Shown in pieces: positions 6,913-14,876 of a DNA stretch of 35,539 nt (position 1 is the first letter of the stretch; each line of letters begins with the position of its first letter). Source of the DNA: Bradyrhizobium nanningense (GTDB lineage: Bacteria; Pseudomonadota; Alphaproteobacteria; Rhizobiales; Xanthobacteraceae). The translations under genes and the position numbers were made by a program. The stretch lies in assembly GCF_004114535.1 (NCBI RefSeq), contig NZ_LBJC01000070.1:1-35539 (forward strand). The letters are read 5' to 3'. Under the pieces are notes generated by a model. The model was not told the origin of the DNA and did not search any database. It saw only the letters and a list, made by a program, of their open reading frames with translations.

Positions 6913-7566
6913 TTAGTAGCGCCGCAAAATCTCGTTGAATTTGGGATCGCTCACTTTCGTGGTCTCGAGCAGCAGCGACTTGCCCTGCGGCGTTGCCTGC
7001 ACGTAAGCCGCGACCAGCAGCGGCTCGTAACGAGAGCGATTGGACAGCGCCGACCGGATGTCGGATTGCGCCAGCAGCCTGATCTCTTCATCCGTTGCGG
7101 CGGCGCCCGAGGTCACGGTCCGGACGCGAGAGATAGCAACGGCGATCGGCACCGATCCGGTCAGGTAGGACATCTTCACCGCTGGCGTCGCCGCTTCGCC
7201 GGCCTGGACCTGCAGCGTGCCGAGCGTGAGCCAGAGCGCCGGCCTGATCGGTGAGACTTTCAAGGCCGCGACGACGGCGGCTTGCGCCGCCTTGATCTCG
7301 CTGGCCCTGCCGTCGGCATCGATCGAGGGGCGATGAAGAACGTCAGCGGCCGCGGCCGCCGCGTAATTGGCGAGCAGGTCGCCATCCCATGAAACCGATG
7401 CCAGACCACCGGCGGTCGCCAGCTTGGCCTTGTCAGGCGGAATCTCGCCCGAGAACAGGTCGCCGGCGCGGAAGTTCGGTCGTATCAGATCGCCGTAGAA
7501 TTCCATGCCGGCGTGAAGCGCCAGCACGATCGCAGCAGAGATGCCGATGACGCGAAGCAGGATCAT
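6913..7566 (-). CDS. Membrane-anchored helical-repeat-like protein
   Basis: A 217-residue protein starting MILLRVIGISAAIVLALHAG, which is a single N-terminal anchor. An upstream TTG at 7608 would add a basic extension without a ribosome-binding site. The rest is Ala-rich and helical, in TPR-like helix pairs (AAQAAVVAALKVSPIRPALW, then LTLGTLQVQAG). A C-terminal part (SALSNRSRYEPLLVAAYVQA) resembles a further helical pair. The layout matches the protein at 19771 in the polysaccharide operon: anchor, helical pairs, and the sequence P-x-x-x-x-L-W followed by a conserved Ser-x-Pro and Arg. A role in envelope polysaccharide assembly is inferred only from that resemblance. Confidence 0.7.
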   Translation of the reverse strand: MILLRVIGISAAIVLALHAGMEFYGDLIRPNFRAGDLFSGEIPPDKAKLATAGGLASVSWDGDLLANYAAAAAADVLHRPSIDADGRASEIKAAQAAVVAALKVSPIRPALWLTLGTLQVQAGEAATPAVKMSYLTGSVPIAVAISRVRTVTSGAAATDEEIRLLAQSDIRSALSNRSRYEPLLVAAYVQATPQGKSLLLETTKVSDPKFNEILRRY

Positions 7567-7636
7567 GCGGTCATGGTGAAATCGAGGAGGCCTGTGGCGG
7601 CGAAGCAAACACGGGATGGAAAGGAAAGCAGAGATC

Positions 7637-8374
7637 TCAAATTGCCATCAGACTATCGCCCTGGATCGTCAACAGCGTCAAGTTTCCGGTCGCATAGGCG
7701 CCGGTGTCGATGTTGATGCGGTTCGGGCGAATATCGGGCACGCTGACCGGCGTATGACCATGGACGATATATTTGCCGAAGCGCTCCTCGGACGCCAGGA
7801 ACTCCTCGCGGATCCAGAGCAGGTCCTCATCCTTCTGGCGCTCCAGCGCGACGCCGGGCTTGACGCCGGCATGCACGAAGAAGAAGTCGCCGCAGGTAAA
7901 GGACGAGGGCAGTTGCTGCAGGAAGGCGAGGTGCTCGGGCGGCAACGTGCGCTTCAGTCCTTCAATCAGCTCGACCTGTTGCTCCGCGGACGGGTTCATG
8001 GTCGGCGTGATGCCGTAGGAGACCAACGTCAAGAGGCCGCCATAGTGACGCCACTCCTGCAGGCGCGCCGGGTCCTTGAGGACCTCGAGCAGGAAGACCT
8101 CGTGATTGCCCTTGAGGCAGACAGTCTCGTGGGACTTCGAGCGCGCGATCAACAGATCAAGCACGGCGCGTGAGTCCGGGCCGCGGTCGACGTAGTCGCC
8201 GAGAAAGACCTGAATGGCCCGCTCGGGGGCCGAGCGGGCAAGGTCGGCGTCGATGACGGTTAACAGGGATTGAAGCAGGTCGGCGCGGCCGTGCACGTCG
8301 CCGATGGCATAGACGCGAATGCCGTCGGGAAGCCGCGGCTTGGTCTTCTTGCGAAAGCGTCTGGAAAGGCCCAT
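7637..8374 (-). CDS. PPP-family metallophosphatase (Ser/Thr protein phosphatase)
   Basis: A 245-residue protein with all signature motifs of the calcineurin-like PPP family: GDVHG (residues 25-29), GDYVDRG (59-65), GNHE (89-92), then VHAG and HGHTP toward the C-terminus. These supply the Asp, His and Asn ligands of a two-metal centre that hydrolyses phosphomonoesters, usually phosphoserine/threonine and sometimes phosphotyrosine. Length fits the bacterial PrpA-type phosphatases. There is no signal peptide, so it is cytoplasmic. The substrate is unknown. No low-molecular-weight tyrosine phosphatase (Wzb type) was seen in the window, so this enzyme is a candidate partner for the Wzc-like kinase at 17450; that is inference. 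Confidence 0.9.
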   Translation of the reverse strand: MGLSRRFRKKTKPRLPDGIRVYAIGDVHGRADLLQSLLTVIDADLARSAPERAIQVFLGDYVDRGPDSRAVLDLLIARSKSHETVCLKGNHEVFLLEVLKDPARLQEWRHYGGLLTLVSYGITPTMNPSAEQQVELIEGLKRTLPPEHLAFLQQLPSSFTCGDFFFVHAGVKPGVALERQKDEDLLWIREEFLASEERFGKYIVHGHTPVSVPDIRPNRINIDTGAYATGNLTLLTIQGDSLMAI

Positions 8375-8568
8375 CAGGTCGGTCGAATCGCTTCTTGCGT
8401 CACGCGCGGAACGTTGTGACCGCTCTTAGCAGAACAAGTCACGCATCGGTATTCTTAATTGTTTCCGACCAAGTCGCCCGCATTTTGATTAAAGGATCGT
8501 GCGGCCTTTGAGCCGTATTTCAAGACGTCTCGCGTAGCGTTTTCCTCAACAAGAACGGGGAGCGCGAC

Positions 8569-9195
8569 ATGCGCAAAGTTGTGAAGTTCCTTGCGGCCGT
8601 GGCCGCAATCGTCGTTGCTGTGGGGGTGCAGCAGCGCGCCGAAGCCGCTTTCGTCGGTGCGCCGATGGGGCTGCGCGGTGCCATCCAGTACATCAAGTTC
8701 GAACAGCCGACGCTGGCGCCGATGGCGTTCACGCTGTTTTGCCTGAAGTACAGGGACGAGTGCAAGCCGCGGCCGCAGCAGATCGTATTCCGGGGCGGGC
8801 GCCTCAAGCTCACGGCCGAGCGGCTGGCGCAGATGCAAGAGGTCAACCAGCAGGTCAATACCGCCATTCGCCCCGAGGCCAATCTGGAAGGGCTGCGCGG
8901 CGAGAAATGGCTGCTGCATCCGGCGAGCGGCGATTGCAACGACTACGCTGTGACAAAACGCCACGAGTTGATCGCCAAGGGCTTTCCGGCGCGCGCGGTG
9001 CTGCTCAGCGAGGTCGTGACCACCTGGGGCGAGCATCATCTCGTGGTCGTAGTGCGGACTTTCTCCGGCGACCTCGTGCTGGACAATCTCTCTGGCCACA
9101 TCCTGCCGTGGTCGAAGAAGCCCTATCGCTGGGTCCGCATCCAGTCGCCCAAGAACCCGAACTTCTGGGCTTCACTCGGCGATCGCGACGCCTGA
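8569..9195 (+). CDS. Transglutaminase-like cysteine peptidase, C93 family (copy 1)
   Basis: A 208-residue protein with a signal peptide (residues 1-26, ending RAEA-A), so periplasmic. The catalytic triad of the bacterial transglutaminase-like cysteine proteinase family (PF06035, same superfamily as LapG) is visible: Cys123 in SGDCNDYAV, His157 in GEHHLVVVV, Asp172 in GDLVLDNL. Two further cysteines (FCLKYRDEC) precede the domain. Known relatives include LapG, which clips surface adhesins; what this shorter rhizobial form cuts is unknown. aacggggagc precedes the start. A close paralog follows at 9659 with a similar 5' leader. Confidence 0.85.
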   Translation: MRKVVKFLAAVAAIVVAVGVQQRAEAAFVGAPMGLRGAIQYIKFEQPTLAPMAFTLFCLKYRDECKPRPQQIVFRGGRLKLTAERLAQMQEVNQQVNTAIRPEANLEGLRGEKWLLHPASGDCNDYAVTKRHELIAKGFPARAVLLSEVVTTWGEHHLVVVVRTFSGDLVLDNLSGHILPWSKKPYRWVRIQSPKNPNFWASLGDRDA

Positions 9196-9658
9196 CGGAT
9201 GCCTCACCGTTGGCAAATTCTGCCAGCCATCATCCGCGGTGATCCGCACCGTGCCAGTTCCGCAGGATTGCCGGACCGTGGCAAGGCCCGTCTCTCGAAG
9301 TCTTCCGATCCGACAGGAAGGGTGCGCTCGCTCCGCTCAACGGCGTCTGCTCGCTTCTTCCTCGCTACCTTTTTCTCGCCGCTTTCCATACGCGACTGCG
9401 GCCGCCAGCATCTCGGCGAGGTTCACCAGCCGTGGATGTTTCCACCGTGACCACCGACGGCAGGAACCTCCATTCACTTTCCTGGCCGAATGGCCGGTCG
9501 TGGGATGATTTTGCGCGGCAGTGACCTTCAACAAACCAGGGAACAAATACATTCAGAGATTGTTAAAGTTGTCGTTTGATCGGTTTGCATTCAGCGGGTG
9601 AGCCGTACTTTGAGAGGTGTTTTGTGAATTCCCCCTCCGCACCAACGGGGAGCACAAG
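9196..9658. other. Gene-free spacer between the two C93 genes
   Basis: About 460 bases with no credible gene: the small open frames lack start signals and domain-like sequence. The last 60 bases (from gagccgta at 9600) resemble the leader of the upstream paralog and so belong to the duplicated unit. The part around 9390-9440 might be decayed coding sequence on the minus strand (HPRLVNLAEMLAAAVA), but this is too short to identify. Confidence 0.4.
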
Positions 9659-10279
9659 ATGCGCAAGGCTGCGAGATTCCTGGCGAGCGTCTCGATCGTA
9701 TCGATTTCGGTTGCGCACCATGCGGAAGCGGACTTGATAACCTCTCCAATGGGGCTGCGCGGCGCAATTCAATACATCAAGTTCGATGCGACGACCCTGC
9801 CGCCGATGGCGTTCACGATGTTCTGCCTCAGATACGAGAATGAGTGCAGGCCTCACCGGATGGTGTTCAGAGGCGGCCGGCTCAGGTTGACGCCTCAGCG
9901 CTGGGCCGAGCTCAACCAAGTCAACCGTCAGGTGAATCTTGCGATCCGACCGGAACCCAATCTGGAGGGCTTGACCGGCGAGAAGTGGCTTCTGCATCCC
10001 GCCAGCGGCGACTGCAACGACTACGCCGTAACAAAACGCCACGATCTGATCGCGAAGGGCTTTCCGGCGCGCACGGTGCTGCTCAGCGAGGTCGTGGTGC
10101 CCTCGGGTGAGCACCATCTCGTCGTCGTGGTGCGCACCTTCGCCGGCGATCTCGTGTTGGACAGTCTCACCCGACACATCCTGCCCTGGTCGAAGAAACC
10201 CTATCGGTGGGTCCGCATTCAGACGCCCAAGAACCCGAACTACTGGGCATCACTGGGCGGCGACCACGACGCCTGGTAG
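9659..10279 (+). CDS. Transglutaminase-like cysteine peptidase, C93 family (copy 2)
   Basis: A 206-residue paralog of the preceding gene. The signal peptide (MRKAARFLASVSIVSISVAH) differs, but from MGLRGAIQYIKF onward the two are very similar, with long identical blocks such as GEKWLLHPASGDCNDYAVTK. The triad is intact: Cys119, His153, Asp168. ATG 9659 is used rather than the upstream GTG because ggggagcacaag precedes it and the paralog starts at the same point. Both copies keep the paired FC...EC cysteines. The downstream gene converges with only eight bases between the stops. Confidence 0.85.
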   Translation: MRKAARFLASVSIVSISVAHHAEADLITSPMGLRGAIQYIKFDATTLPPMAFTMFCLRYENECRPHRMVFRGGRLRLTPQRWAELNQVNRQVNLAIRPEPNLEGLTGEKWLLHPASGDCNDYAVTKRHDLIAKGFPARTVLLSEVVVPSGEHHLVVVVRTFAGDLVLDSLTRHILPWSKKPYRWVRIQTPKNPNYWASLGGDHDAW

Positions 10280-10287
10280 CCCGCGCT

Positions 10288-11556
10288 TCATCGTGAGGAC
10301 TGGCTGACGCTCTGCGACAGCCCCAGTCCCATGATCACCGAAAGGCAAAGGATCGCTGCCGGGTGCAGCAGTCCCGGACCGGCGAAGCCCTGAATAAGCA
10401 CGAAGACAACACAGGACGCCGCCGCCGCCGGGAAAAACGAGTCGCGTCCGCGCCGCAGCGCGCCGAAGAACAGCCGCACCACAGCCAAAATGCTCGCGGC
10501 CGTTGCGGCCAGAAGACCGATCCATCCCATCCCTGCGAAGATAGAACTGGCCGCTGAGGGCGCGGCCAAGGCCGCGCCGGACTCGCTCTGATAGATCCGG
10601 CCCAAGGCCGAAAAGGTCCCTGCGCCCGCGCCGAACCATCGTGTGTCGGCCAACAGCCGCTCGAGCGCGGCTTTCGTTTCGACGCCGAGATCCGGGACCA
10701 AACGCAAAAGCAGCGGGCCAGAACTCTGTTCGAACAGGAAGGTCAGGACAATGGCCGTTCCGGCGACCGCGGCCACCGATACCGCGCTCGCCGCCAGGAG
10801 TGAGAGGTCGAGCCTGCGGATGACGAGGATCAAAAGCATCAGCACAAGGCCGAGGCTTGCGCCCACCGCGCTGTTCGTGCCGGACAAGCCAAAGATCGCA
10901 GCCGCGCTGACCAATGCGCCCAACAGGCCGCAAAGACCAATCGCAATCGAGCGAAGGAGCGAGTGCCGGGTCTCGGCCCGCTCGGCAGCGAGCTGCATGA
11001 CCGCAAGATTGAGCATCAGGCCGAGACCGGCAAACGATACGGCAAGGTCAGCGGGCGCGGCCGTCAAAACCGCCGGCACGAGGCGATGCAGGACCAGCAC
11101 CAGCGCTGAGACCGCGGCTATTCCGGCCACGACAAACAGCACCAGTTCGGCTCGGCCGCGGTCGCGGACCACCAATATGGTCACCCCGAGCAGCGCGATC
11201 GCTGCAAGCGCGAGGACCAGCGCGTTCAGCGTCAAGCCAATATCGGCCGTGATTGATCCGAGCGGCAGGCCGCCGAGCGCCTCGCGCGTGCTGGCCCAGA
11301 TCGGATGGGCCAAGCTTAGCGGGAGCGGCAGCAATTGAGCCGCAATGCAGAGCGGAATGGCGATCAGAAGCCAATGGCCCCAGGCGGTGGCGCGCCAGTA
11401 ATGTTCGTAATCGGTTTTTCGTGCGCTCAAGGCGGCGGCCGACAGGCTCAGCGCGGCAGCCATCGTCCCGAGCTGCGCACCGAACTTGGCGCCGGCGATT
11501 TCGAGAGCGGAAGCGGAAACGATGGAAACGATGAGGGCAAAATAAGCGAGGGACAA
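10288..11556 (-). CDS. Polytopic membrane protein, O-antigen ligase/polymerase-like
   Basis: A 422-residue protein almost wholly made of hydrophobic helices (about 10-12). A loop near residue 300 reads LADTRWFGAGAGTFSALGRI, which resembles the N-P-W-F-G-x-G-x-G-T-F motif of the O-antigen ligase/Wzy family protein at 14877. The family's other signatures (INRN, SRAG) are not seen, so this is a divergent member. Such proteins join lipid-linked sugar units or transfer finished chains at the periplasmic face. It lies 1.3 kb from the Wza-like export gene but on the opposite strand. The exact role is unknown. Confidence 0.7.
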   Translation of the reverse strand: MSLAYFALIVSIVSASALEIAGAKFGAQLGTMAAALSLSAAALSARKTDYEHYWRATAWGHWLLIAIPLCIAAQLLPLPLSLAHPIWASTREALGGLPLGSITADIGLTLNALVLALAAIALLGVTILVVRDRGRAELVLFVVAGIAAVSALVLVLHRLVPAVLTAAPADLAVSFAGLGLMLNLAVMQLAAERAETRHSLLRSIAIGLCGLLGALVSAAAIFGLSGTNSAVGASLGLVLMLLILVIRRLDLSLLAASAVSVAAVAGTAIVLTFLFEQSSGPLLLRLVPDLGVETKAALERLLADTRWFGAGAGTFSALGRIYQSESGAALAAPSAASSIFAGMGWIGLLAATAASILAVVRLFFGALRRGRDSFFPAAAASCVVFVLIQGFAGPGLLHPAAILCLSVIMGLGLSQSVSQSSR

Positions 11557-11706
11557 ACGGCGCGCTCGATGCGGAATCCTGAAACGATCAGGTCACCATA
11601 CAAGCGAGCGGGTGGTTTTCAAACAGAGGCCTGCCTCGGTCCAACACTTAAAACTTGGACCGCTTGCGCGCGGGGCGCGTTGTTCTGTTGATCGGCGCGA
11701 TCAGCG

Positions 11707-11982
11707 TCAGCGGGTAACTTTGACCGGACGACCGAAGACGCGCCCGGCGCGTGCGGCGGCAAGGCCAAAGCGAGCGCCTGATCCAAAGAGATAGCCGGCC
11801 TGGAGGGCGATGGCCGCGAACACCGCGCCTTTGAGGCTGTCGAGCACGGTGACATCGAGCATCAGGCCGGCCGGGATAGCGACAAGCGCCATGACGAAGG
11901 TCAGCGGCAGCAGCACCAGGACGCGAAAGCGTTGGCCCAGCACGGCTCCAACGAGAAAGCTGAAAATCAAAAACGCGGTCAT
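11707..11982 (-). CDS. Small membrane protein
   Basis: A 91-residue protein. ATG 11982 has ggag at eight bases, making it preferable to the in-frame GTG at 11991. Three hydrophobic stretches are visible: MTAFLIFSFLVGAVLG; a segment starting RVLVLLPLTFVMALVAIPAG; and LKGAVFAAIALQAGYLFG. A basic tail follows (RAGRVFGRPVKVTR). It is predicted to be an inner-membrane protein with two or three helices. It precedes the O-antigen ligase-like gene on the same strand with a gap of 150 bases. Function unknown. Confidence 0.65.
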   Translation of the reverse strand: MTAFLIFSFLVGAVLGQRFRVLVLLPLTFVMALVAIPAGLMLDVTVLDSLKGAVFAAIALQAGYLFGSGARFGLAAARAGRVFGRPVKVTR

Positions 11983-12056
11983 CCGAAACACTCCGTGCGT
12001 CGGACCCTAGGTTCCCCACCCTAAAAAGACCCTTAAGCTGTATGGCTAAATTTGGC

Positions 12057-12620
12057 CTATTGGCCGCAATTGGCCAGCAGCGAATGGTAGGCCTCGCGCA
12101 AGCCGTTCAGCGCGACCAGACCCTTGATCTCGCTGTCGCTTTCCTTAACCACGATGGACAGTGAAGCCGTTGCCTGCCACTTGCCGGCGGCAAAGGCCGA
12201 GACTTCGTCGGGTAGCAGCACGGCGGCCCCTGCGGCGGCCATGCTGGCATCAATGGTCAGGGTGCCGGCGCCGCTCGCGGCGATGGTGACCTTGGGGTGG
12301 CTCCTGGGTGGAAAGGGCCGGATCAAGGCCACCAGCACGTCGATCTTGCCCTTGGGCGCACAGCGCACGATCAGGCCAGCGAAGTCCGGGTCGGACTGGG
12401 TGGTGTCCGCGGTCTTCATGATGGCGGCGAAGCTTTCGCCATCCTTGGTCCCTTGGGTGCGGCTGAACTTCCAGACCGAGGAGGGAGCCGTGGTCGCCAC
12501 TTCGACGATGGGGGCGACCCGGCACGGAGATCGCGCGCAGGGGGTAGCCCGATCCAGAGGGCGGTCGGCGGCGCCAAGCAGCGATGCTGCGAGAAAGGCG
12601 AACAGAAGGAGGCCAGACAC
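12057..12620 (-). CDS. Secreted protein of unknown function
   Basis: A 187-residue protein. GTG 12620 is chosen because agaggac lies just upstream and the signal peptide starts there (MSGLLLFAFLAASLLGAADR). The longer frame back to 12743 adds a Cys/Arg-rich stretch with no protein-like features. The mature part has cysteines in TPCARSPCRV, IVRCAPKG and LLANCGQ. Strand-rich blocks (KIDVLVALIRPFP, KVTIAASGAGTLTIDAS, ASLSIVVKESDSEI) suggest a beta-sandwich. It diverges from the Wza-like gene. Periplasmic location is inferred. Confidence 0.65.
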   Translation of the reverse strand: MSGLLLFAFLAASLLGAADRPLDRATPCARSPCRVAPIVEVATTAPSSVWKFSRTQGTKDGESFAAIMKTADTTQSDPDFAGLIVRCAPKGKIDVLVALIRPFPPRSHPKVTIAASGAGTLTIDASMAAAGAAVLLPDEVSAFAAGKWQATASLSIVVKESDSEIKGLVALNGLREAYHSLLANCGQ

Positions 12621-12886
12621 GGGGGAGTCCTCTCTTGATGGTTCCCATCTTAGCAGACGGAGAGCCTTGCGCTCGACACACTGAGCTCTCGACTTGGGCG
12701 AAGTGCCCGCCGACCGGGCACACGAAATACAACAAATAGTCACAAAGGGTTAAACCGAGCCCCAAAGAGTGTCCCGCACGCAACAGTAGCGGAGCGATCG
12801 TACCGTTAACCACTCGGGAACCCTTGTCGCACCGCCCACGGCGCCGTACCAATCCAGGGTAATTGGGGTCTCCTGGGGCGCGATTC
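12621..12886. promoter_or_regulatory. Divergent intergenic region upstream of the export gene
   Basis: The 266 bases separate the secreted-protein gene (minus) from the Wza-like gene (plus) and must contain promoters for both. A weak candidate for the plus direction is CTTGTC at 12823-12828 and TACCAA at 12847-12852 with 18 bases between; this is only a partial match to the rhizobial housekeeping consensus. Two gttaa sequences lie at about 12748 and 12805. No operator could be assigned. Confidence 0.3.
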
Positions 12887-14089
12887 ATGCATTCCTTTGC
12901 CAAGTCATATCTTTTCAAGCCAGCATTTCTGGCCGCCGCTTTGGCGCTCGGAGCCTGTTCGACCAATCCGGGTTCTGGCCCCTTGATCGACGACGTTAAC
13001 AATCACGTTCAGACGGAAAATGCCCCAGCTTATGAGCTGGTGCCGATCAATCCGGCCACGGTCAACATCCTGCATACGCATGAGCCCAAGGGGCTCGCCG
13101 GCGCTTTTACGGACAAGCGGCCTCCGGCCAGCATTGTGTTCGGGATCGGCGACGTGGTCAGCGTCACCATCTTCGAAGCCGCGGCGGGCGGCCTCTTCAT
13201 CCCGGCGGAAGCCGGCGTCCGTCCCGGTAACTATGTGACGATCCCGGATCAGTCCGTCGACAATGACGGCTTCATCACCGTGCCCTATGCCGGCCAGATC
13301 AGGGCTGCGGGCCGCACGGCGGTGGAAATCCAGCGCGCGATCGTCGAGAAGATCGGCAATCGCGCGATTGAGCCGCAGGCGATCGTCGCAATGTCCTCGC
13401 AGCGGACCCAGCTGATCAGCGTGCTCGGCGAAGTCAATTCGCCGGCGCGTTACCCGGCGAGCGCGGCGGGCGCCAAGGACAAGGTGCTCGACGCGATCAC
13501 CCGCGCCGGCGGCATCAAGGGCCAGGGCTTCGAGACCTGGGTCATGCTGGAGCGTGGCGGACGCCGGGCCACCGTGCCGTTCGAAAATCTCGTGATGACG
13601 CCGGAGAACAATATCTATGTTCGCCCGGATGACAGCATCTACGTCTACCGCGAACAGCAGAAGTTCCTGGCATTCGGTGCCAGCGGCCAGAGCGGCGAGT
13701 TCAACTTCGATGCCTGGCGCATCAACCTCGGGGAAGCTGTCGGCAAGGCCGGCGGCCTTCTGGACGGTCAGGCCGAGCCGGCTGGCGTGTTCCTCTATCG
13801 TCGCGAGCCGCGTGATGTCGCTGCCCAGCTCGGTATCGACGTCAGCAAGTACACCACTGATACGATCCCGGTTATCTTCAGCATAAACATGCGCGATCCC
13901 GGCGGCTTCTTCCTCGCGACCAAGGTCATGATGAAGAACCAGGACATCATCTACGTCTCGAACTCGCGCAACGTCGAAGTTGCCAAGTTCCTCGGCTACC
14001 TGCGTGTGATCATGGCGACCGGCAGCGATGCCGTGAACCTCGGCAACGATGCGCTGATCTTCCGCAACAACATCAAGCTGGCGCCGTAA
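12887..14089 (+). CDS. Wza/ExoF-type polysaccharide export lipoprotein
   Basis: A 400-residue protein starting at ATG 12887. Residues 1-23 are a lipoprotein signal peptide with lipobox L-G-A-C, so Cys24 should be lipidated. Residues 80-165 form the polysaccharide biosynthesis/export domain (VFGIGDVVSVTIFEAAAGG; YVTIPDQSVDNDGFITVPYA). Two SLBB domains follow at about 172-255 (SVLGEVNSPARYPASAAGAK) and 258-358 (WRINLGEAVGKAGGLLDGQA). This is the standard order of Wza-like outer-membrane translocons, which pass the finished polymer to the surface with the Wzc-type protein. The TTG 24 bases upstream would spoil the signal peptide. A strong terminator hairpin follows. Confidence 0.93.
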   Translation: MHSFAKSYLFKPAFLAAALALGACSTNPGSGPLIDDVNNHVQTENAPAYELVPINPATVNILHTHEPKGLAGAFTDKRPPASIVFGIGDVVSVTIFEAAAGGLFIPAEAGVRPGNYVTIPDQSVDNDGFITVPYAGQIRAAGRTAVEIQRAIVEKIGNRAIEPQAIVAMSSQRTQLISVLGEVNSPARYPASAAGAKDKVLDAITRAGGIKGQGFETWVMLERGGRRATVPFENLVMTPENNIYVRPDDSIYVYREQQKFLAFGASGQSGEFNFDAWRINLGEAVGKAGGLLDGQAEPAGVFLYRREPRDVAAQLGIDVSKYTTDTIPVIFSINMRDPGGFFLATKVMMKNQDIIYVSNSRNVEVAKFLGYLRVIMATGSDAVNLGNDALIFRNNIKLAP

Positions 14090-14115
14090 CACGCCGACTT
14101 GATCCACCAAAAGCG

Positions 14116-14152
14116 ATGGCACCGGGGCTTTGTCCCGGTGCCATTGTCGTTT
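14116..14152 (+). terminator. Rho-independent terminator after the export gene
   Basis: A perfect 11-bp stem, atggcaccggg (14116-14126) with cccggtgccat (14134-14144) and a 7-nt loop, is followed by tgtcgttt. It starts 26 bases after the stop codon. The T-run is short and broken, but stem strength and position fit. Confidence 0.75.
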
Positions 14153-14261
14153 AGCAATCGGTGCGCTTCTGCTGCGGCTACAAGCTCGGGATTGGATCAA
14201 GGCGCGTACGAAATACGCGGCGCCGGTCCTCGGTCACCCCCGCAGTGTTGCAAGGGGCTTC

Positions 14262-14846
14262 ATGCGCTTTCGAACAATTGGGCGTCTTCTGGTCCTCGTC
14301 CCCGTCGGCTTCGGGATTGTTGCATCGGTCGGGAGGGCTCTCGGCGCTGCCGCAGAGCTGGGCGTCCGCCATCGCATCGACGTGATGGTCTCCGCAGAAC
14401 CTGATGCCCCGATCGTGTCGCGCCTGAAGGGCGCCAAGGGCGAGCTTTCGTTCACGATCCGCCTGTCGGCGAACTCCAAGGAGAGCAAGTTCTTCGGAAT
14501 GCTGCGTCCGTCGTTCCCCGATCTCGTCGTTCCAGAACGCGCGGGCAAACCGCTGGTCCAACAGACCAAGCTGTGGGAAGAGGAGGTCTGTCATCAGCGC
14601 CGCGGCCTGCCGAAGGTCACGGTGACCCAGCTCGCGGGGCATTTTGCCGAAGGCGAGGGGCGGATCGAGATTTCCGCCATCAACCGGCACATCGGCGTTC
14701 TGGTGCCGCCTGACGAATTAACCCCTGGAATAAAACTCGATCCGGGCAGTGATAGCTTTGGGCTATTCTATGCGTTCCGGGCGCAGACCCGGAACAGCCG
14801 CCTCAACGTCGATCTGAAGATCTATCCGATCGATTGCTTCCTCTAA
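14262..14846 (+). CDS. Secreted protein of unknown function in the polysaccharide locus
   Basis: A 194-residue protein. ATG 14262, preceded by aaggggcttc, gives a signal peptide (MRFRTIGRLLVLVPVGFGIV, cleavage near ALG-A). The mature part is strand-rich (HRIDVMVSAEPDAP; KGELSFTIRLSANS) with two cysteines (EEEVCHQRRG; PIDCFL at the C-terminus). No enzymatic motif is seen. It sits 30 bases upstream of the O-antigen ligase-like gene, so the two are probably co-transcribed and may act together in the periplasm. Confidence 0.7.
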   Translation: MRFRTIGRLLVLVPVGFGIVASVGRALGAAAELGVRHRIDVMVSAEPDAPIVSRLKGAKGELSFTIRLSANSKESKFFGMLRPSFPDLVVPERAGKPLVQQTKLWEEEVCHQRRGLPKVTVTQLAGHFAEGEGRIEISAINRHIGVLVPPDELTPGIKLDPGSDSFGLFYAFRAQTRNSRLNVDLKIYPIDCFL

Positions 14847-14876
14847 GCCCGAAAGCAAAGTTCGCAAGACACGACG

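Noticed and set aside
9200..9600. A third, decayed C93 copy between the two intact genes
   Set aside because: No trace of the conserved blocks (GDCNDYAV, MGLRGAIQY) was found in any frame of the spacer.
12905..14200. Open frame of 431 codons on the minus strand
   Set aside because: It is antisense to the Wza-like gene, whose domains and lipobox are clear; the antisense product is rich in Asp, Arg, His and Val as expected for a mirror of G/C-ending codons.
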